Shown here: piece after piece, positions 1 through 17,176 of the stretch
Numbering within the stretch: position 1 is the stretch's first letter
How the letters are laid out: every line of letters begins with the position of its first letter
From: Lethocerus indicus
Lineage: Eukaryota > Arthropoda > Insecta > Hemiptera > Belostomatidae
Direction: 5' to 3'
DNA: 64,000 nt
NCBI GenBank assembly: GCA_019843655.1
Contig: JACDQD010000103.1
Coordinates: forward strand, 10,477,501 to 10,541,500
Translations under genes and position numbers: made by a program
Notes under the pieces: model-generated
Told to the model about the DNA's origin: nothing
Database searches by the model: none
Seen by the model: only the letters and a program-made list of their open reading frames with translations

Positions 1-822
1 AGGCGGGGTGTGGTGCAGGAGGGGCTAACAATAAAAACCCGAAACGGGGAGAGTCATTGCACTTGTTATTATTCCGCAGAATGGGCCGAGATTTTCTTAC
101 TTTTTATAGTCTTTTATAGCTGGCGCCGTGGCCGCCGCTCGCCCACAGCCGAAGCCACACTTCGCCCCAAAGAAATTTACTTTGCCGACCATACACCACC
201 TGCGATTTTCGCATAAATGAAAATGCAACGATACCAACTATTATTATAGTTTCAACCGAAATTTTTAAAAAATATAATCCAGCCAAATTAACACCGTAGC
301 GATGACACGATACCTCAAAACCAGCCGACACGCATAATTAATGTCTCGTCATAGTGATTTCCTTATGAATTCTGGACTCTGAGTTCTGAAGAAAATAAGT
401 AGTAGTAAATAATAGTAGTTTTGCCAAAAAATACCTTATAAACGCCTCAGTAATACTAGAAAAATAATCATAACGACCAACATAGCAGATAAGACTTGAT
501 GGAGTACTTTTAGACTGAAAGTTTTGACACCGTCGCCCTACTACTGCCGATGGCGGGAAGTTTAAACCTTGGTCTAGAATTTGGGATTTGTCTGCTGTAA
601 TATTTGGAATATAAACAGACAAATCGATCTACAATGTATTCATCTCCGACGGAGATTTACGCTCTTTTCAACGCAACGTTAAGGCTATTGGGGCACTCAT
701 TAAGATTTCGGCTACATTTGCAATTCTTCATAGATTCGGCGGCTTATTGTGCTCCGAATTCGTCGGTACACCGCTGGGCGGGTATTGGCGTTGACAACTG
801 GAGTTTTTAATACCCAGCAGCC

Positions 823-848
823 AGAGAGAGAGAGAAAGAGAGAGAGAC
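823..848. repeat. Short imperfect GA microsatellite
   Basis: An imperfect (GA)n run interrupted by single A insertions. It is a simple repeat with no visible coding role. Confidence 0.7.
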
Positions 849-3800
849 GTGGTGGGTGAGAGGGCTGCGGAGGAAGAGAGTGATTGAACGCCACTCGACC
901 CTACAATAAAAGCTAAGCCCTTCTCTCCCCCACCCACTCGCCACTTACAAAAGTTGTTTAAGCTCCATTCCGAAAAAGACAGAAAAACTGTAAGCCTTCA
1001 TTCAGCACTCCTCACTTCGGGGCCAGCCATTCTTTTATACAGTGTAACTAATACGGGGCATTGTTCTCGGCTCTAATGCGCGTTTGAAATTTCATTATGG
1101 TATTCTTAATTCTGGAAGCTGGGTATCTTCAAAACCACATTTGGCCTCTTCATGAGTTGAAGGGCTCGATACTTCATTAATACCCAGTATGTATCATATA
1201 TTTAAGAGTTATTCTGTTTTTCATTTAATTCCGTTCGGCGTCTCCTACGGCCGTTGATTAATTTAGAAATCGAGGCCGTTTTCTGTGGAACAACTTTGTT
1301 TAGAAGAATCTGCAAAATTTTGTATCTGATAGGATGCAAGGTGCAGAAATCATGCATTCGGCCGTTTCTTTGTTCATCGAACGGCCGGTCACGAATGCTA
1401 ATTCGTGGAAACCCCGATAGGCTATTAGTTTCCGGCGCCAGGTTAGCGCCGGCCCTATTGAAACAATCGAATAATAGACCGGCTATTATATCGGAGTGGT
1501 TTATATTAAACGGTCGTGCTCTGAGGTCCCTATCTTGTTGTTCTAGCGGTAACGATGGTGGCGGTCGGCTCCTGTATTATCCAGACGAACTTCACTTCTG
1601 GTCAACCGAAGAGGGCCTGATACGGGCCCTGAGGAAGGGCCTCAGAAGGACCAATTCAATATCACTTCACAAACTAAGCGGTCGATTGGATTTTAAGGCC
1701 AAGACCTCCCCGTTAATATTACATAGCGAATATTTACAAATAAAATAAAATCAATGTAATAATAATCAACAAATAAAGAATTAATATGCCAGATATTGCG
1801 GTCAGTGATGATTATCTTCACGTAATAGGACGTTTATTTTTTCTTCAGTACTGAATGTAATATTTATCATAATCGTGCTATATATTTACCCAGACAATCA
1901 ATACCTAATTCACCTATATAATCTCAGTATGTTCCTTCGATTCATAAGCTCCAGTTTAGCCATTATTGTATACATATTATTATTTATTTGTTGGACTGGA
2001 CAATTTTCAGTTGAGACGGGAAATAACTGAGCAGGGGAAATTGGGGAATGCCTAAGCGACGCCTAAAGACGAAAAGGAATTAATGCCGTCGGAATCCAAC
2101 GTGGCGGTTGGCACGTACACCGGGCTGTATTAATGAGAGAGAACACTACTAACGAGGGCGCAAATGCGAGACAAGCGTGTGGAAAACCGAGAATTTTCTA
2201 TCGGGGCAAACTACAAACAAAATTAATTGCTCACTTCCTATTCTCATCTAATTAATTCCCTTGTAATTTGGTGTAAAATTAATGATTTATCGGCTAATGT
2301 CATTCTTCGAAAATTAGTTTAATTGTTAAATTGAATGTGTCCGAAACTGTACATTCAAAATGTTATTTGATTTTGAGCAATGCTACTTTTTTCATTCAAT
2401 TTGAACCCAGCATAGATAAAAGTTATAACAGTTTCTTTATTGCAGTTACGAAAGTAATTTAACTTGAAAATAGATTAGGCGACCAGCCAAATAGACTTTC
2501 ATTAAGTTACAATAAAGAAAATAGAAAAGAACATAAACGTGGTGCGAATTTCATTATATCCTTAATTATTCAATATTTCAGGAATCTAAAAGAACCAAAA
2601 TTGATTTCTAACGCCGGGAAAATAGCAGAGTAGTCCATTTAAAGGGAACATTCGGCCAAATTTTCTCAATTACTCACATTTAATTTGTTTAAAACAATCG
2701 TTTCAAAGGCTTCGGCAGAATTATAACTTTTACTTCCTACACACTCTCGTCTAGAATTTATACCAGTTTTTAGTTTACTCCAGGGTTCGTAACGTTCGAG
2801 AAAGATTCTGAGGATGCTTATGGTGATGGATTGCTGATCAACATACCATATGCCTTAGAGTTCGTCATTTTACGCTCGATAAAATAGGTTCTTGATAGAA
2901 ATTTGACAATTTGTTTATACCCTAATGACGGAAAGTCCGATATAATTTGGGTTCGCCATGTCTAAATTGCACAACTGTGGACGGACTGGAATTTAATATG
3001 TCCATCGGGCAGGGGGGCGGGGACCGATCTGATCCCCTGGTCAGGGGGATAGGACCAATCGGGCCTTCCTATATTGAATAGAGATCCATCCATCATCTCG
3101 ATCAGGTTAAATATTAAACTCCCTTTTAGGGATTCCTAGTTCGGAGGTATAATCCCACCGACTTATCGGTAAAATTACGGGTATCTATAATACATATAAA
3201 TAAATATATTCACACATATATTCATATCACACGTAATAAGCCTATTTTATAATCATATATATACTTTATAATCAATTTAGTAATTAATGATTTTAGTTGA
3301 AATGAATGTTTATCACTTACTAATTCAGTATTTCATTTGCAAAATGTAGGCTGTATTACTAACAGAAGGCTAGTAACGGCTTCGAGAATATTGTGTACAG
3401 TAAAACTTCCGCTTAATCTACGAATCAAAGTAAATTTTACTTGGACTTGAGGCCAGGTTTAAAATTAACTCAGATTTGGAGTTTAGGAAGCGGATTAACC
3501 AAGAGGAAGCTGCGGTTTACATAGCCTCTTCGGATAATCCAATAATGATTAAGCTGGTGAATATTATCCGGATGGATATTAGGGAGTGGGATGTGGGTAG
3601 GCCGCCATTAGGCCCGACCCCGCACGTTCCGGTTGGAAGAGGCCACTATGGGTCAACACTCGACAATTATCAACCGGCTCGTGTTACTCGATACAATCTA
3701 ACAGAAATTTGCACTCAAATTTTCTCAAAAATTCGCTCACGAAGAGCCACCGGGCATGGAAATCCAAGCGTCTGTGTAAAGCGATAGTAACACTTGAAAT

Positions 3801-4961
3801 TTACGATATTTGATTTAATACGTATCGTTAGATATCGAAGTATCCTGTCAGCACAGTGAACATCGGGGCAACGAGGTATACAATAAATAAGTTTCAAAAT
3901 AAAATGAGAGGCAACTTAGTTACCTTTAAAATACATTTTTGAATATTTATGATCTTTCGATTTGCATAGGCGTATATTTCATAGTACTATATTTGATACG
4001 TGTCGGGCTAATATACTAAATATGGAAAAATCGTAATATGCATGTAATAGAATATAGAATCGGACTAGAACGGCCAAGGCCAGGATTTCATCAGGAGATT
4101 GAGGCTGGGTTTTTCTTGTCGCGGTAGGATTTAAAGGTTGGGAAACTAAATGGTGGAAAATAAGATGGCATTAATCCGAGTTGGGAAAAGTGGGGCTGCT
4201 TGACCCCCTAATGGCATCAGACAGATGAAAATCCACTTCTCAACCCGGTGAACTCGGATTCGAAAAATTCACCCGGCCGATTCAACTCAACGATCCTTCT
4301 CGTCGTCTGTAGCCCACATATGTGTTCCGCTAGAAAACATGAAATGAATGTATATGAGGCCTCATATGGCCTCGAAGTAGATAAATTTTTTTCTAAGTCA
4401 GTACTTAAAGTGGCATTTCAAAAGCGGCGCTCCAAGCCCTCACTGCCAGCCCCTCAAACGCTCGAAACTTAAAGCATTTGTAAATTTCAGTTTATGCCAG
4501 AAGGGAAAATTCATTTCATTAGCCAATTACAGCTCATTGCATGATTTTGTGTTACCTCTGGGCCAATTATCGATACGCAATTGACGGAAAAAAGTAGGAC
4601 AGAAAATGAAGTGGGAGAGGGCATTGTACTGTAAACTCTCAGCGATAGGCCTGAATCATTTCTTCATTATTATTCAGGAAGATGAAATATTTCAATTAGG
4701 ATCATTTTTCAAGGGATAATAAACTGCGGTTCTTAACGGGCGGCTGCAAGCGATATGCGAGTGTTCTAATTAGAGAAGTGGAAGAAAGGAGTCCTTCATT
4801 AGTCGAACGCTCGTTCATTCATTAGCCACTTCATTAGCTGGAACATTGCCGTTCAAGGCGGTCCGTCAAAATCAACAGGAGGGCCTAAATGTAACAACTC
4901 AAACCTGTAGTCCAATTTCTTGTACCTTACAAAAGATACAAGGTAGGCATTCAAGGGGGAA

Positions 4962-4983
4962 CATTATTGTTTAAACAATAATG
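4962..4983. repeat. Perfect 22-bp palindrome
   Basis: CATTATTGTTT is followed directly by its reverse complement, giving a 22-bp dyad centred on TTTAAA. It could be a factor-binding dyad or chance in AT-rich DNA. Confidence 0.6.
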
Positions 4984-7900
4984 CCTGTTGGTGGAGGGTG
5001 GTCTTCAGTAATTATGGAATCATTTTCCTATTAAATATTTTTAAATAACCACAGTACATTAAAATAACCATCCGAACGCCAAATCTGCTTCACACAGAAA
5101 TGTTAGCGCCTATTTACAATCGAATTAAATCAAGGGAAATATTATATTTGTTAGTGTTTCAGTTTTTAAATGATATTAAATTTTAATTTGAATGGAGAGG
5201 AAAATATACGGTTTTGTTTTCCCAGTCCCGGATACCTTACAGTCATACTGTATTTTATGTCATTCCGGGTTCAGCTCGATTAGAATGCATGCACCTATAA
5301 CACGAGAGCATAATACTCGCAGTAGTTTTTTAAGAGGGAATGTGATGAAAAAAAACTCTCAGGTTTTGCACCATATAAACCGGGGACGATTCAACTTTTT
5401 TATGACATTTTTTAATGTTATGGCTCGCAGTTTCATCCTGTTTGTCTGTCTGCCTTTCTATTTCTGTCTCTCTCTCTCCGCCTCTCTCTCTGTCTCTCAC
5501 TCTGGAGCTTTAGGACTACATAAAATCTGAGTGGGAAGTGCTTGCGGTCTGAAATATCCGACCAATAAAATAAAATCAGTTTTAAAAGCTTTCCCAACCC
5601 GTATGGCCCGTTTAGACGAAAAGTCGGAGCCTTAAAAATGTTGGAGTTATTAAGAACTCAAATATTATTTTATGATTTTTAATTATTACAACAGAAAATC
5701 TGGTGGATGTTTATAAATTTATTGATAAAGTACACGATGCCTATTAGGGGGTCCAGAAAAATTTGGAATATCGTATTTTTGCTATCTTCTACTTCCTTTC
5801 GCTCAATGATCCTCCATGACGCTCGATACTTCACCTCATCTTTGTTTGCATTTCGTTAGTAAATTAGTAAGGTACCAGTCTGATGTGTTTTATTGATAGA
5901 ATTCTACTGAACATGCTGAAATCGGTCTAAAATTGAATCCAACAGACAGGAAATAAAATTTTAATCTCTAATTTATTCTGAAATACATTATTTACACAAA
6001 CTAACCTAAATGTATAATTTAGTTCAACATCAAGATGAAGATTTTGTGTTTGTGCCTAGGGAATATTACGCCTTGGTGAAATGTTAATTAGTTTTTTATT
6101 TCTATAATGAAGAACTGAAATTTCATTATTTCTGGTGTCTGCTATAAACTTATCTGTTGAATTTATTTTTAATACAATCCGGTTTTATCTAACTTATAAC
6201 TTACGATGAGCATTGTTTACTAAAATTATTAAACTGCAATTCTTTCTCGCGATATGTTGTCAGTTGTATACTTCTAGTGGCACGGTCATTGGTTTCAATT
6301 GCTGCCAATACTATGCTTTGCCCCCGGCTGTGACATCGTTAGTCGGTGGTTAATTGGTTGGCTCTAACTGCAGACGGTAACAATTGAAACATTCCACAAC
6401 CGTCGGGAAGGACAAAGGCAACTCCTAGTTGGTTGTTAGTGCAAGCCGCTAACTAACTATATTACACCGGCTCCTCTTCGCGGCCAAGGAAGGTATTCTT
6501 GTTAGATCCTCCCACAACCGCACCCATATTACTATATTAATTCTCAAGTACCTAAACTGCCTAAGGAATGCTTAGGATCAAATACGCCCAACGGCATGTC
6601 GCATATGCCCCCGGACTCTGCATATACCAATTCATTCGGAATGTTTCCACCTGATGCTTTAATATGATTATTTTGTGGAATCCCCCGAATTCCTATTGAA
6701 TAGTTTGGCCCTCTTAAAGGATTTGTTTTTAATTATGAAGGAATGGCGCGATGGAATCGTAAAAGTGAAAGGGCGGATGTTTTGATTAATCAAGAGGAAT
6801 ACCGTTCTGGAACGGGAATCCTCTATTTCTGTTGGGCAGGAAAAACAAATAAGAGGAAGTAGAAATAAGGCGAATTGATTTATTTTTTATAAATAAATGA
6901 AGTAGGATGAAGTTGGTTGGGAATAATAGTGTTCAGGAATATGCAGGTAAAATCTATTCCTACTAGTGGGTTGGACCGAGGGTTTTTCCACTCCTGAAAC
7001 CACCCTGAGCGGTTAAATTTCCGAGGGTTTATTCAAGTGTATGATATCCATATTTACTGAGGGAATACCTATAACATACCCCAAGGTCTTGGGTAAATAA
7101 ATAAATATTATTTATTTCGCATTGAATATTTATCCTCAGATTGTTATGTAACTCAGCTGGTTAATTATATAATTAATGTACTCGAAAATGTATAATACAA
7201 CATATTGCTTCGATAAAGCCGTATTGTATGATATCCTAATTTCAACGATTTTCTGATGACTATACAGTCTTTCCGATTTCGTTTCTAAATTCTACACTTA
7301 AATATTCGGTGGCCGAAGTCGATTCGATTCTGAATAGTCTCATTTCTGTGGCGCCCGCAACGGGGAGTCAGAGGGAAAAGCGGTCGGATAAAATTGCTGA
7401 AACTCTCGGAATTGAAGAGGAAAGTAATTAATATCAAATTGGCCAAAAAGATCGCCTCGGTTTTCAGAGATTGTGGATTATGCAGAAATGAAGGGTTATT
7501 AACCTAAACTGGACGGGATTCTCTTTAGGTTCTTGCGGCGTTATATTACTGGGGAAATAAATTATTAAACAGCTTTGAAGTATTAATGTCGGTTAAAATA
7601 TTTGCGTTAAAGTGACGGTTAGGACCGATTAGGCGGCTGGAATTACAAAATCGTCGGATTGATGATGATCAAGAAGCTGTTGGTACCCGAAATAATAATT
7701 ATCTTGCACTCAATGCAATATTTTAATTTTATTAGTTAATATATAAAGTTTTAAAGTACATTTTTAACACATTTTCATCGCTCGCAGTTTTGAGAATGTC
7801 CCGGTCCAAGGCGATGGAAGGAAGTCCATTAGCTTAGGACACCGAAATCCTGAAGTCCTGAAAATTTGTCCTTGTCTTCAAAAACATTTGTTCAGTTAAG

Positions 7901-8699
7901 TAGACCCGTCGGCGACGTGTAACGAAATGGAAGAATTAGTCGGCCAGAAACGTTAAGTTCACCACTTAAACGCGGACAGATAAGCTTCAAACAGTAAAAT
8001 CTCCTTCATGGAAATGGAACGCTCTTAGGGACACTCGTCTCCCTGTCGCAGTGCTCTTTCCCTTATATTTTTGTTATATATTTGTTTTATTTAACTACAT
8101 TTTGAATTCCAAACGTTCTAGTAAGCACAAACTAGATATTGTTTTGTTAGTTTTTGTCAGGTGATTAATCCATCCCAGTAAGAAACTGTAGAGGATATTT
8201 AGAAAAGTCCATACTTCAGTATAGTTCATATTTGAAACCTATACTGGTATGCATATGTATTAACTGATGGTACTCATAACTTTAGTAAAGCACTTAATTT
8301 AAGCAAAACCAATTTCAGGAGAGGTCCGGTTGTTTTCTGCTACAATTGTGTTGGTGGCTCCTTGATTTCTCTCAAACCTTTTCTTCATCCCCCGCTGGTT
8401 TTGCTCTTTCGGCCCAAAAAATGTTCCTTTTCCCATTTCTATTCGTAATGGGAAAGAGATTATCCGGAATATTGAAATATATTAAAAATTGAAATGAATT
8501 AAATATACTAAATAATGAATTAAAAAAGGTTATTTTTAGTAATCTAGTTAATCGGTGCAAGTGCACCCAACGAACTTTAGTTAAGTACTATTCCGCATCA
8601 CCCTCAGGGGGCGCTGACAACAACAAACAACAAAAACAAAATCCCTCCCAACCCAAATTAGGTAAACAACATCCCCTAAAACTCAATAACAAGACACAT

Positions 8700-8882
8700 G
8701 TATATACACAGGACAAACAGACAACCACCACACTACAAGTGACAGTGACAGTGCAGTGAGGATGCCCAAAAAACATCCAAAGTGCCAAAAGTGACTAACA
8801 CCGCTACTGAAGATGGCGAGCAGCCGGAACCGGTCTAGCGAAACTAGCGAGAGGAGACAGAACTTCGCAGACCACAAAACAG
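8700..8882 (+). repeat. Single-arm copy (A) of the hammerhead-bearing palindromic repeat
   Basis: This stretch matches one arm of the palindromes at 34 kb, 37.8 kb and 62.8 kb: the purine-rich tract with GTGACAGTGACAGTG, then GACTAACACCGCTACTGAAG, the ribozyme-like motif, and the outer segment ending ACCACAAAACAG. Its inner flank (GACAAACAGACAACCACCAC) recurs only near 50240, which links copies A and D as a subfamily. The opposing arm is not recognisable upstream. Confidence 0.75.
8803..8839 (+). ncRNA. Hammerhead-ribozyme-like motif, copy A (probably inactive)
   Basis: In order: stem I strand GCTA, box CTGAAGA, hairpin GGC-GAGCA-GCC, box GGAAC, CG, cleavage triplet GTC, stem I strand TAGC. 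The invariant GAA is changed to GGA, so self-cleavage is unlikely here. One extra U sits between the CTGAAGA box and stem II, as in all copies. Confidence 0.4.
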
Positions 8883-9494
8883 TTATTCTATAACTAATAA
8901 CTTTTTGCCGCTAATGGCTAACATGAACTTGACTGGTTTATATTTCAAGCGCCCGTTTATTCCTACAATCAGTTCAAGTAATTGTTGACATAAGAACAGG
9001 AGCGTTGGGATAAGGTGGCGCGACTGAAGAAACTTCTATTAGAGGCAAGCATTGTTTTAATCTCCTGGGAGGTCCTTAAGTGGTGGCGAAAATATAACAC
9101 TTCAACAAGTGGGTTGGGACGAGAAGCCTGCAAGCATAAAATGTTTGAGAGAGAAAGAGCTCGGATAGAATGTTCTGCTAATTAGAATTAATTAAAACAT
9201 CTCGACGAGCATGCATTATATTTATATTCTAATATGATTTTATACATTTTCAGTTTGTTCCCAGCAATACGCAGATTTGCTAATAATCATGTGATAGTTT
9301 TGAGTCAATTTTAACCACCTTAACGCGTCGTCTAAGCTCTTTCGTACCGTAGACGGAGGGTACATACTACTTATAAGGTAAAGATATTTTCTACATTCAT
9401 TCGTAGTAAGAGAACTACTGGCTTATAGCCAAGGTGGCGAAAGTAGGGTATTTTGTCACAAAATTGGGGCGATTTCCAGTAATAGCCCCCCGTC
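8883..9494. other. Non-coding gap between two repeats
   Basis: AT-rich sequence with no supported gene. TTAACCACCTTAACGCG near 9311 resembles a TTAA-type transposon end, but no partner was found. Confidence 0.5.
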
Positions 9495-9940
9495 ATAAAT
9501 CTTATACATCACGATATAAATGACCTTTAAGCTCAAATATACAGGGAATATAGTTGTATTATTATATTGGGACGCATAAAGTATGTACTGGGATGAATAA
9601 TTCGGACGATTGGGTCTTTGAGTTTCTCAAGATTTGATGAATCATCTAATGTAGTGAAAAACATTTATATTCTGTGATAATATTTTAAAATATGGAAATA
9701 AAAAATAATGATACTAATATTGTTAATTTCTATGGATGGAATTCGAACAGGAATTTCAACATGTAAAACGGCGCTGATGTAGACTAGGCCCGCCAGACAG
9801 CCAATCATCTCTGGTTAGTATCAGAACAGCCAAGGCGTTTCTTAATTATGTAAATAATTTGATACAATCTCATTTTTTGTACTTGTTGTACGTTTTGTAC
9901 TGGAAAATCTTTTATACTGCATTATTATCTGTACTCCAAG
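9495..9940 (+). repeat. Dispersed 446-bp repeat, copy 1
   Basis: Matches 12615-13060 in the same orientation over its whole length, with scattered substitutions and small indels. Shared landmarks are GACGCATAAAGTATGTA, GATGAATAATTCGGACGATT, CTAGGCCCGCCAGACAG and TTAATTATGTAAATAATT. There is no reading frame, long inverted end or poly-A tail that would name the family. A non-autonomous element is most likely; an old local duplication is possible. Confidence 0.8.
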
Positions 9941-12513
<2,573 letters not shown>

Positions 12514-12614
12514 GGTAACTTCAATAAACCTTTAATAAAACAACTAATACATTTTAGAAGTGATAACCCCTCGTATAACAAAAAATATATGACAATATTG
12601 ATTTCATCAAATTT

Positions 12615-13060
12615 ATAAATGTTATACATCACAATATAAATGACATTTAAGCTTAAATATACGGGGCATATAGTTGTATTATTATATTCGGACGCATAAA
12701 GTATGTATTGGGATGAATAATTCGGACGATTGGGTCTTTGAGTTTCTCAAGACTTGAGTAATCATCTAATGTAGTGAAAAATATTATTATTCTAATTTGA
12801 TAGTATTTTAAAATATGGAAATAAAAAATAATGAAAAAAATATTGTTAATTTCTATGGATGGAATTGGAACAGGAATGGCGCTGATGAAGACTAGGCCCG
12901 CCAGACAGACAATTATTTCTGGTTAGTATCAGAACATCCAAGGCGCTACGCGTTTCTTAATTATGTAAATAATTCGATGCAATGTAATTTTTTGTACTTG
13001 TACTATTTGTACTGGAAAATCTTTCATACTGTAAAATTATCTGTTCAATACTCTAAAAAA
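12615..13060 (+). repeat. Dispersed 446-bp repeat, copy 2
   Basis: Second direct copy of the repeat at 9495-9940. It lacks a stretch present in copy 1 after GGAACAGGAAT and carries a small insertion before TTTCTTAATTATG. Divergence over the whole length indicates an old event. Confidence 0.8.
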
Positions 13061-16000
13061 ACCTATAAAGTTAAATTTAAAAAAGATTTACGCTAAATAA
13101 ATGTAATAAATAATTAATTTCTTCTTTTAATTTCTTCATTGCGTTCTGAATAATTATTTTCTTTCACCTATATGCATATGTCTATCCAGTTGCATCAGGA
13201 ATTGGTGGAATAACGATTCTCCGGATAATTTCGTAATCTACCGGAACAGGATTTGATTGATATTACTTGCCTGGAGGGAACTAAATTTAATAAACAGATA
13301 TTGCGCTCGGATTGCACGTATATACCTGTGCCTGTGTTATCTCGATATACATACATGCAACGGGAGACAGTCTCATATCCAACTAATTAGTTGACAAACT
13401 GGAGGCCTTCCGGCAATACGAACTGGTAATTTAACATATAGATATATATATTCATGCCATCAAAATGAACCTAGTTCAATTATAACCTCCGATAAATTAT
13501 AGACAGATCGAGATATGTGAACGCTAAAATTTTTTATCTAAAACCTGTTATACTTGCTTAGTTATACTAAAATCGGAACAATCATTTAGGTTCTCAAACT
13601 CCGTTGTGATTGTAGCAACTAAAACGCGAATAACTTTACCCATTATTACTTCTATCGTTAATGTGTTTCGAAATTTAGTTTCGGATAATTACATTGGGGG
13701 ATGTTTTGCTAGCGTTAATATATTTTATTGATGCATGTATCACAGTTCACGCTTCGGGACAACAAAAGACCAATTTGCAAGACAATGCCTGAACCCCGCT
13801 CGGTCATAAACCGTGGACATAGACAAAAGCCAGTTAGGCGGACTTCCAAGCCGGAATATTCAGTAAAACTTCTTAATGGCCCCCGACACATTTCCGACCA
13901 AATCGACCACATCTCCCCGCCATGAATAATCTCATTCTTAATCCACGTGGCAAAATTCAATTTCACATTTGAATCTATATTCCGTTTGTCATGGAAAACG
14001 AACACTCTCGGTTCGAACTCCTCACATTTCCCACCACCGGCGTAACCCATTCCACAATAATTATCCTCTCGATGAATTCTCCGACATTGCCCTTGCGGAA
14101 GGTGTTATGTCTCTACGGAGAGACTAATATGAGCACAGATTAAGGACTTTACTGGCGACAGTCTCAAATGTCATCACGGACGCCCCGTCTCATTTTCTAC
14201 ACTCATTGCAATAAAACAATAATACCAAATAAAGTATTTGGTACCTGAGAGAAGAACGTTAAATAATTTATACGAGAAATTTTACTTAATAACAACCGCA
14301 GTACTGTTTATACGTTTAATGGTCAACTGTCTCTCAAACTCTATTTCTTCAACGTTGATCGTAGTTTATAACAGTTATTGCCATATTCGATGCCGAGTCA
14401 TAGAAACTTTGTAACGCGGCCAATTCATAGTTCGGTGTTCGGATTGCTTTTGAAATGGCCCAACGAAACAGATCGGTTGGTTCGGGTCGGGTTTTTTGTT
14501 TCTTCCTCAGAGTCGCGACCCAATTGCAAAATTAGTTTGGGCACTGGCTAAAATATGATCGAATTTATCATTACCCGTGAATCCTTCACTACGTATTTTG
14601 TATGTTAGAGTGGAAATTCTGAAAAAACAGGAAGTTATGGCCTTCACTGTGTGTAATCCTTAGTTTGTCTAATAGGTATCGTATAAACTGTAAACGATTT
14701 TTTAAGAGAGTTAGAAACCTTTTGAACTACATTTCTTATTTTCAATTCTGGGGTATATTTCGACGTAAGGGTGAATACAAAATAAAAATATTGTATTTCA
14801 TATTTTAAAATATTAGGATTTTAATGACTTAGTAATATTTTTATGCGAACAATGTCGAAGAGTTGATAAAGGAATGTAGAAAAATTCGGAGAGAAATTCT
14901 CACATTTTCTTTTCTGCCCCGGAATAAATGGAATATTTCGGACTTGACAATTGCTTAGTTGGCAGATGGGGGCGGGCAGATTGGGATCCGATTGTGTAAG
15001 ATGGAGCGTGGGACTAGGAAGACGAGGGACAGGAAAGGAAGGGATGAGAACCCCCAATCGATATTAAAAGGGAAGGATGTAGCGACCTACTGCCCACTTC
15101 ATTCAGGCTGACCAAACGGCTGCACATGCTCTACAGTACATCTTATCTGTATGGGTTTATAAAGAGTCTTCTGCACTTATTTAATACCCAATTGTAAATA
15201 ATCAAATTTGCAGCGAGCGAAAATATTTTGAATGAACTACTTTAAAAACACGTTACTTTGATAGTTGTGTTTATCCTCTTGAAACAATTGAAATTGAACT
15301 GATTATTTTTATGTTGCTATATAATTATCAAACGGGCAGTTTATAGTTTTTAAGCGGTTTTAACTTCCTCTGAAATAACCTAGACCGAAATAATGACCGC
15401 GGCTCGATAGAAAAATATGTGGTGCGCTACTATTAAAAAAAAATTAAATAAAAATGTTTAATACACGGTAGGGAGTAGTGAGGCATTAAGTGTCTGCTGT
15501 GTTCAGTTGAAAGGCCGCATTATTCCGCACGAATAAGCACTGATCATAAGCACTATATTTAGTTACACTAATGAACTAGTGGAAGCATAAAAACTTCATC
15601 AACGTGAGTGAGAAGTAAATGTAGGAGCGTATAGCAATTTGAATTGTTTTCAAAAATTTCGACTGAAAATGTCAAAACTCCGAACAAATTATTTCATATT
15701 AGGATAAGATATTGCTCATACTTTCCTATTTTTTCGGTGTTATATTAAATATATTGACTATTTGCTCATGGATACTCAAGGATTTTCAATTACCTATTCG
15801 GTCTTAACATAGCCCAGTTTATCGCTATTTTTATTAATGGTCTGTTAGTGGCATAGTACATGAATTTAATTCGTTTATTCATTCTCCTTTTTACTTGGAG
15901 TTTCCTAGACTTTCTCATATGACTTTATCAATCCTTTCTTCTTGCGTGCGCGTCTCAAGACCCCGCATTTAAACTGATTCCTAGCGGCGTTGCCTCGTTC

Positions 16001-17097
16001 AACATTTGTGTTCGAATAGAACTATTAACGAGTAGATAATAACGGAGGGGAAACCCACTGGATTTCACCCTTTTTCTAAAATTTAATTTTTTTAGTTTTC
16101 TGTTATGTTAAGATCACGTGGCCACTTCGTTTACAGGCGTCTGTAAGGAACCTTTGGGATGTCGGTACTTTGACGTAATCTATGAAATAGTTAAATATAA
16201 TGAGCAATTAAGTATAGACTCCAGTTTGTAATATTTATAGCGTGTCGAAGAACTAGGCTATAGTTACCTTTGACATAAATTCATCCTAATAAGAGGGAGC
16301 CGCGGGCTTGCACTTTTTTCTGTATATTCCAATCAATACGCCTCTTTACAAATTCCCTTTCCGCGTTGATAAGACCCGGTGAAATCCTGTCAGCGGCAGA
16401 CCGCCGCAACAAGCATGAACGCTCGGAATGTCGACTGTACCGATAAAGAGCGAGATTATTTATCTGGCTGGTTTTTTCTGGTTTTTCCGCCGTCGACTTT
16501 CCGCCTTTTCCCTGGGGGACCAATCAATCGAGCCCGGGGAACAGCTACCCCGGCAGTGTTTCCCGGTATCGATGGATTGCCCGAAGCTCAATATTCAGAC
16601 TGTTAATATTTATGAGTACAATGGTACCATCCTCCACGCTAAAAGTACATAGCTGAAGGTGGCGGTTAATCTGTCTGGTTTAAATGCGGTTTTGAGACAC
16701 CGATATGTCAGAATTAATGAAAATGGAATGAATAAAAATTATAACCAATAATTTATTACTACCATTAAATTTGCATTTACGAGTTGCCACACAGCGTTCT
16801 ATCCGATATTTCGTAAGGAATGACACCGTGGAAGGTTTTTCTTTTATGGAACATGTTATTAAGTAGTTTGTTCCTGTCAATTAAATTTACACTTTGCAAT
16901 AGGTGCGACCTATTTTTTGTGGGGTATCGTCAATTGAACGAATGATAGTGTGGAATCATCGCAATGTGGAGGCAACTCGCGAATCGGATATGGCCGGGTG
17001 AATGGGCAGGCTACTGGTAGTGACGCGGCGGGAATGAGACTGACAGATAGGCAGGAGAGTCCAGGCATACATTGTATGTTCTAATTGTTGGTTGGAC
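13061..17097. other. Non-coding stretch
   Basis: AT-rich DNA with GC-richer patches near 14000 and 16300-16600. Open frames (for example 13715-14050 minus and 16281-16523 minus) are short, overlap on both strands and show no domain or clear splice structure. No gene is supported. Confidence 0.45.

Positions 17098-17169
<72 letters not shown>
17098..17169. repeat. Compound (GT)n(GA)n microsatellite
   Basis: A short GT run passes into about 28 GA units. Reading frames across it translate to simple dipeptide runs and are not genes. Confidence 0.95.

Positions 17170-17176
<7 letters not shown>

Larger units (their letters stand above)
1..8699. other. AT-rich non-coding stretch
   Basis: I see no supported gene here. 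The longest open frame (1254-1748, plus, 164 codons) opens on TTG, has no early ATG and resembles no family I know. The stretch holds a short GA run near 823-848, a CT-rich tract near 5468-5513 and a perfect palindrome at 4962-4983. GC-richer patches alternate with AT-rich DNA, as in intronic or intergenic animal sequence. Confidence 0.5.

Noticed and set aside
1254..1748. 164-codon plus-strand open frame
   Set aside because: It starts on TTG, with the first ATG far inside, no domain, no splice context, and base composition like its surroundings.
6292..6390. 10-bp inverted repeat GTTTCAATTG with a 79-nt loop
   Set aside because: The arms are short and AT-rich and the loop is long; this is compatible with chance.
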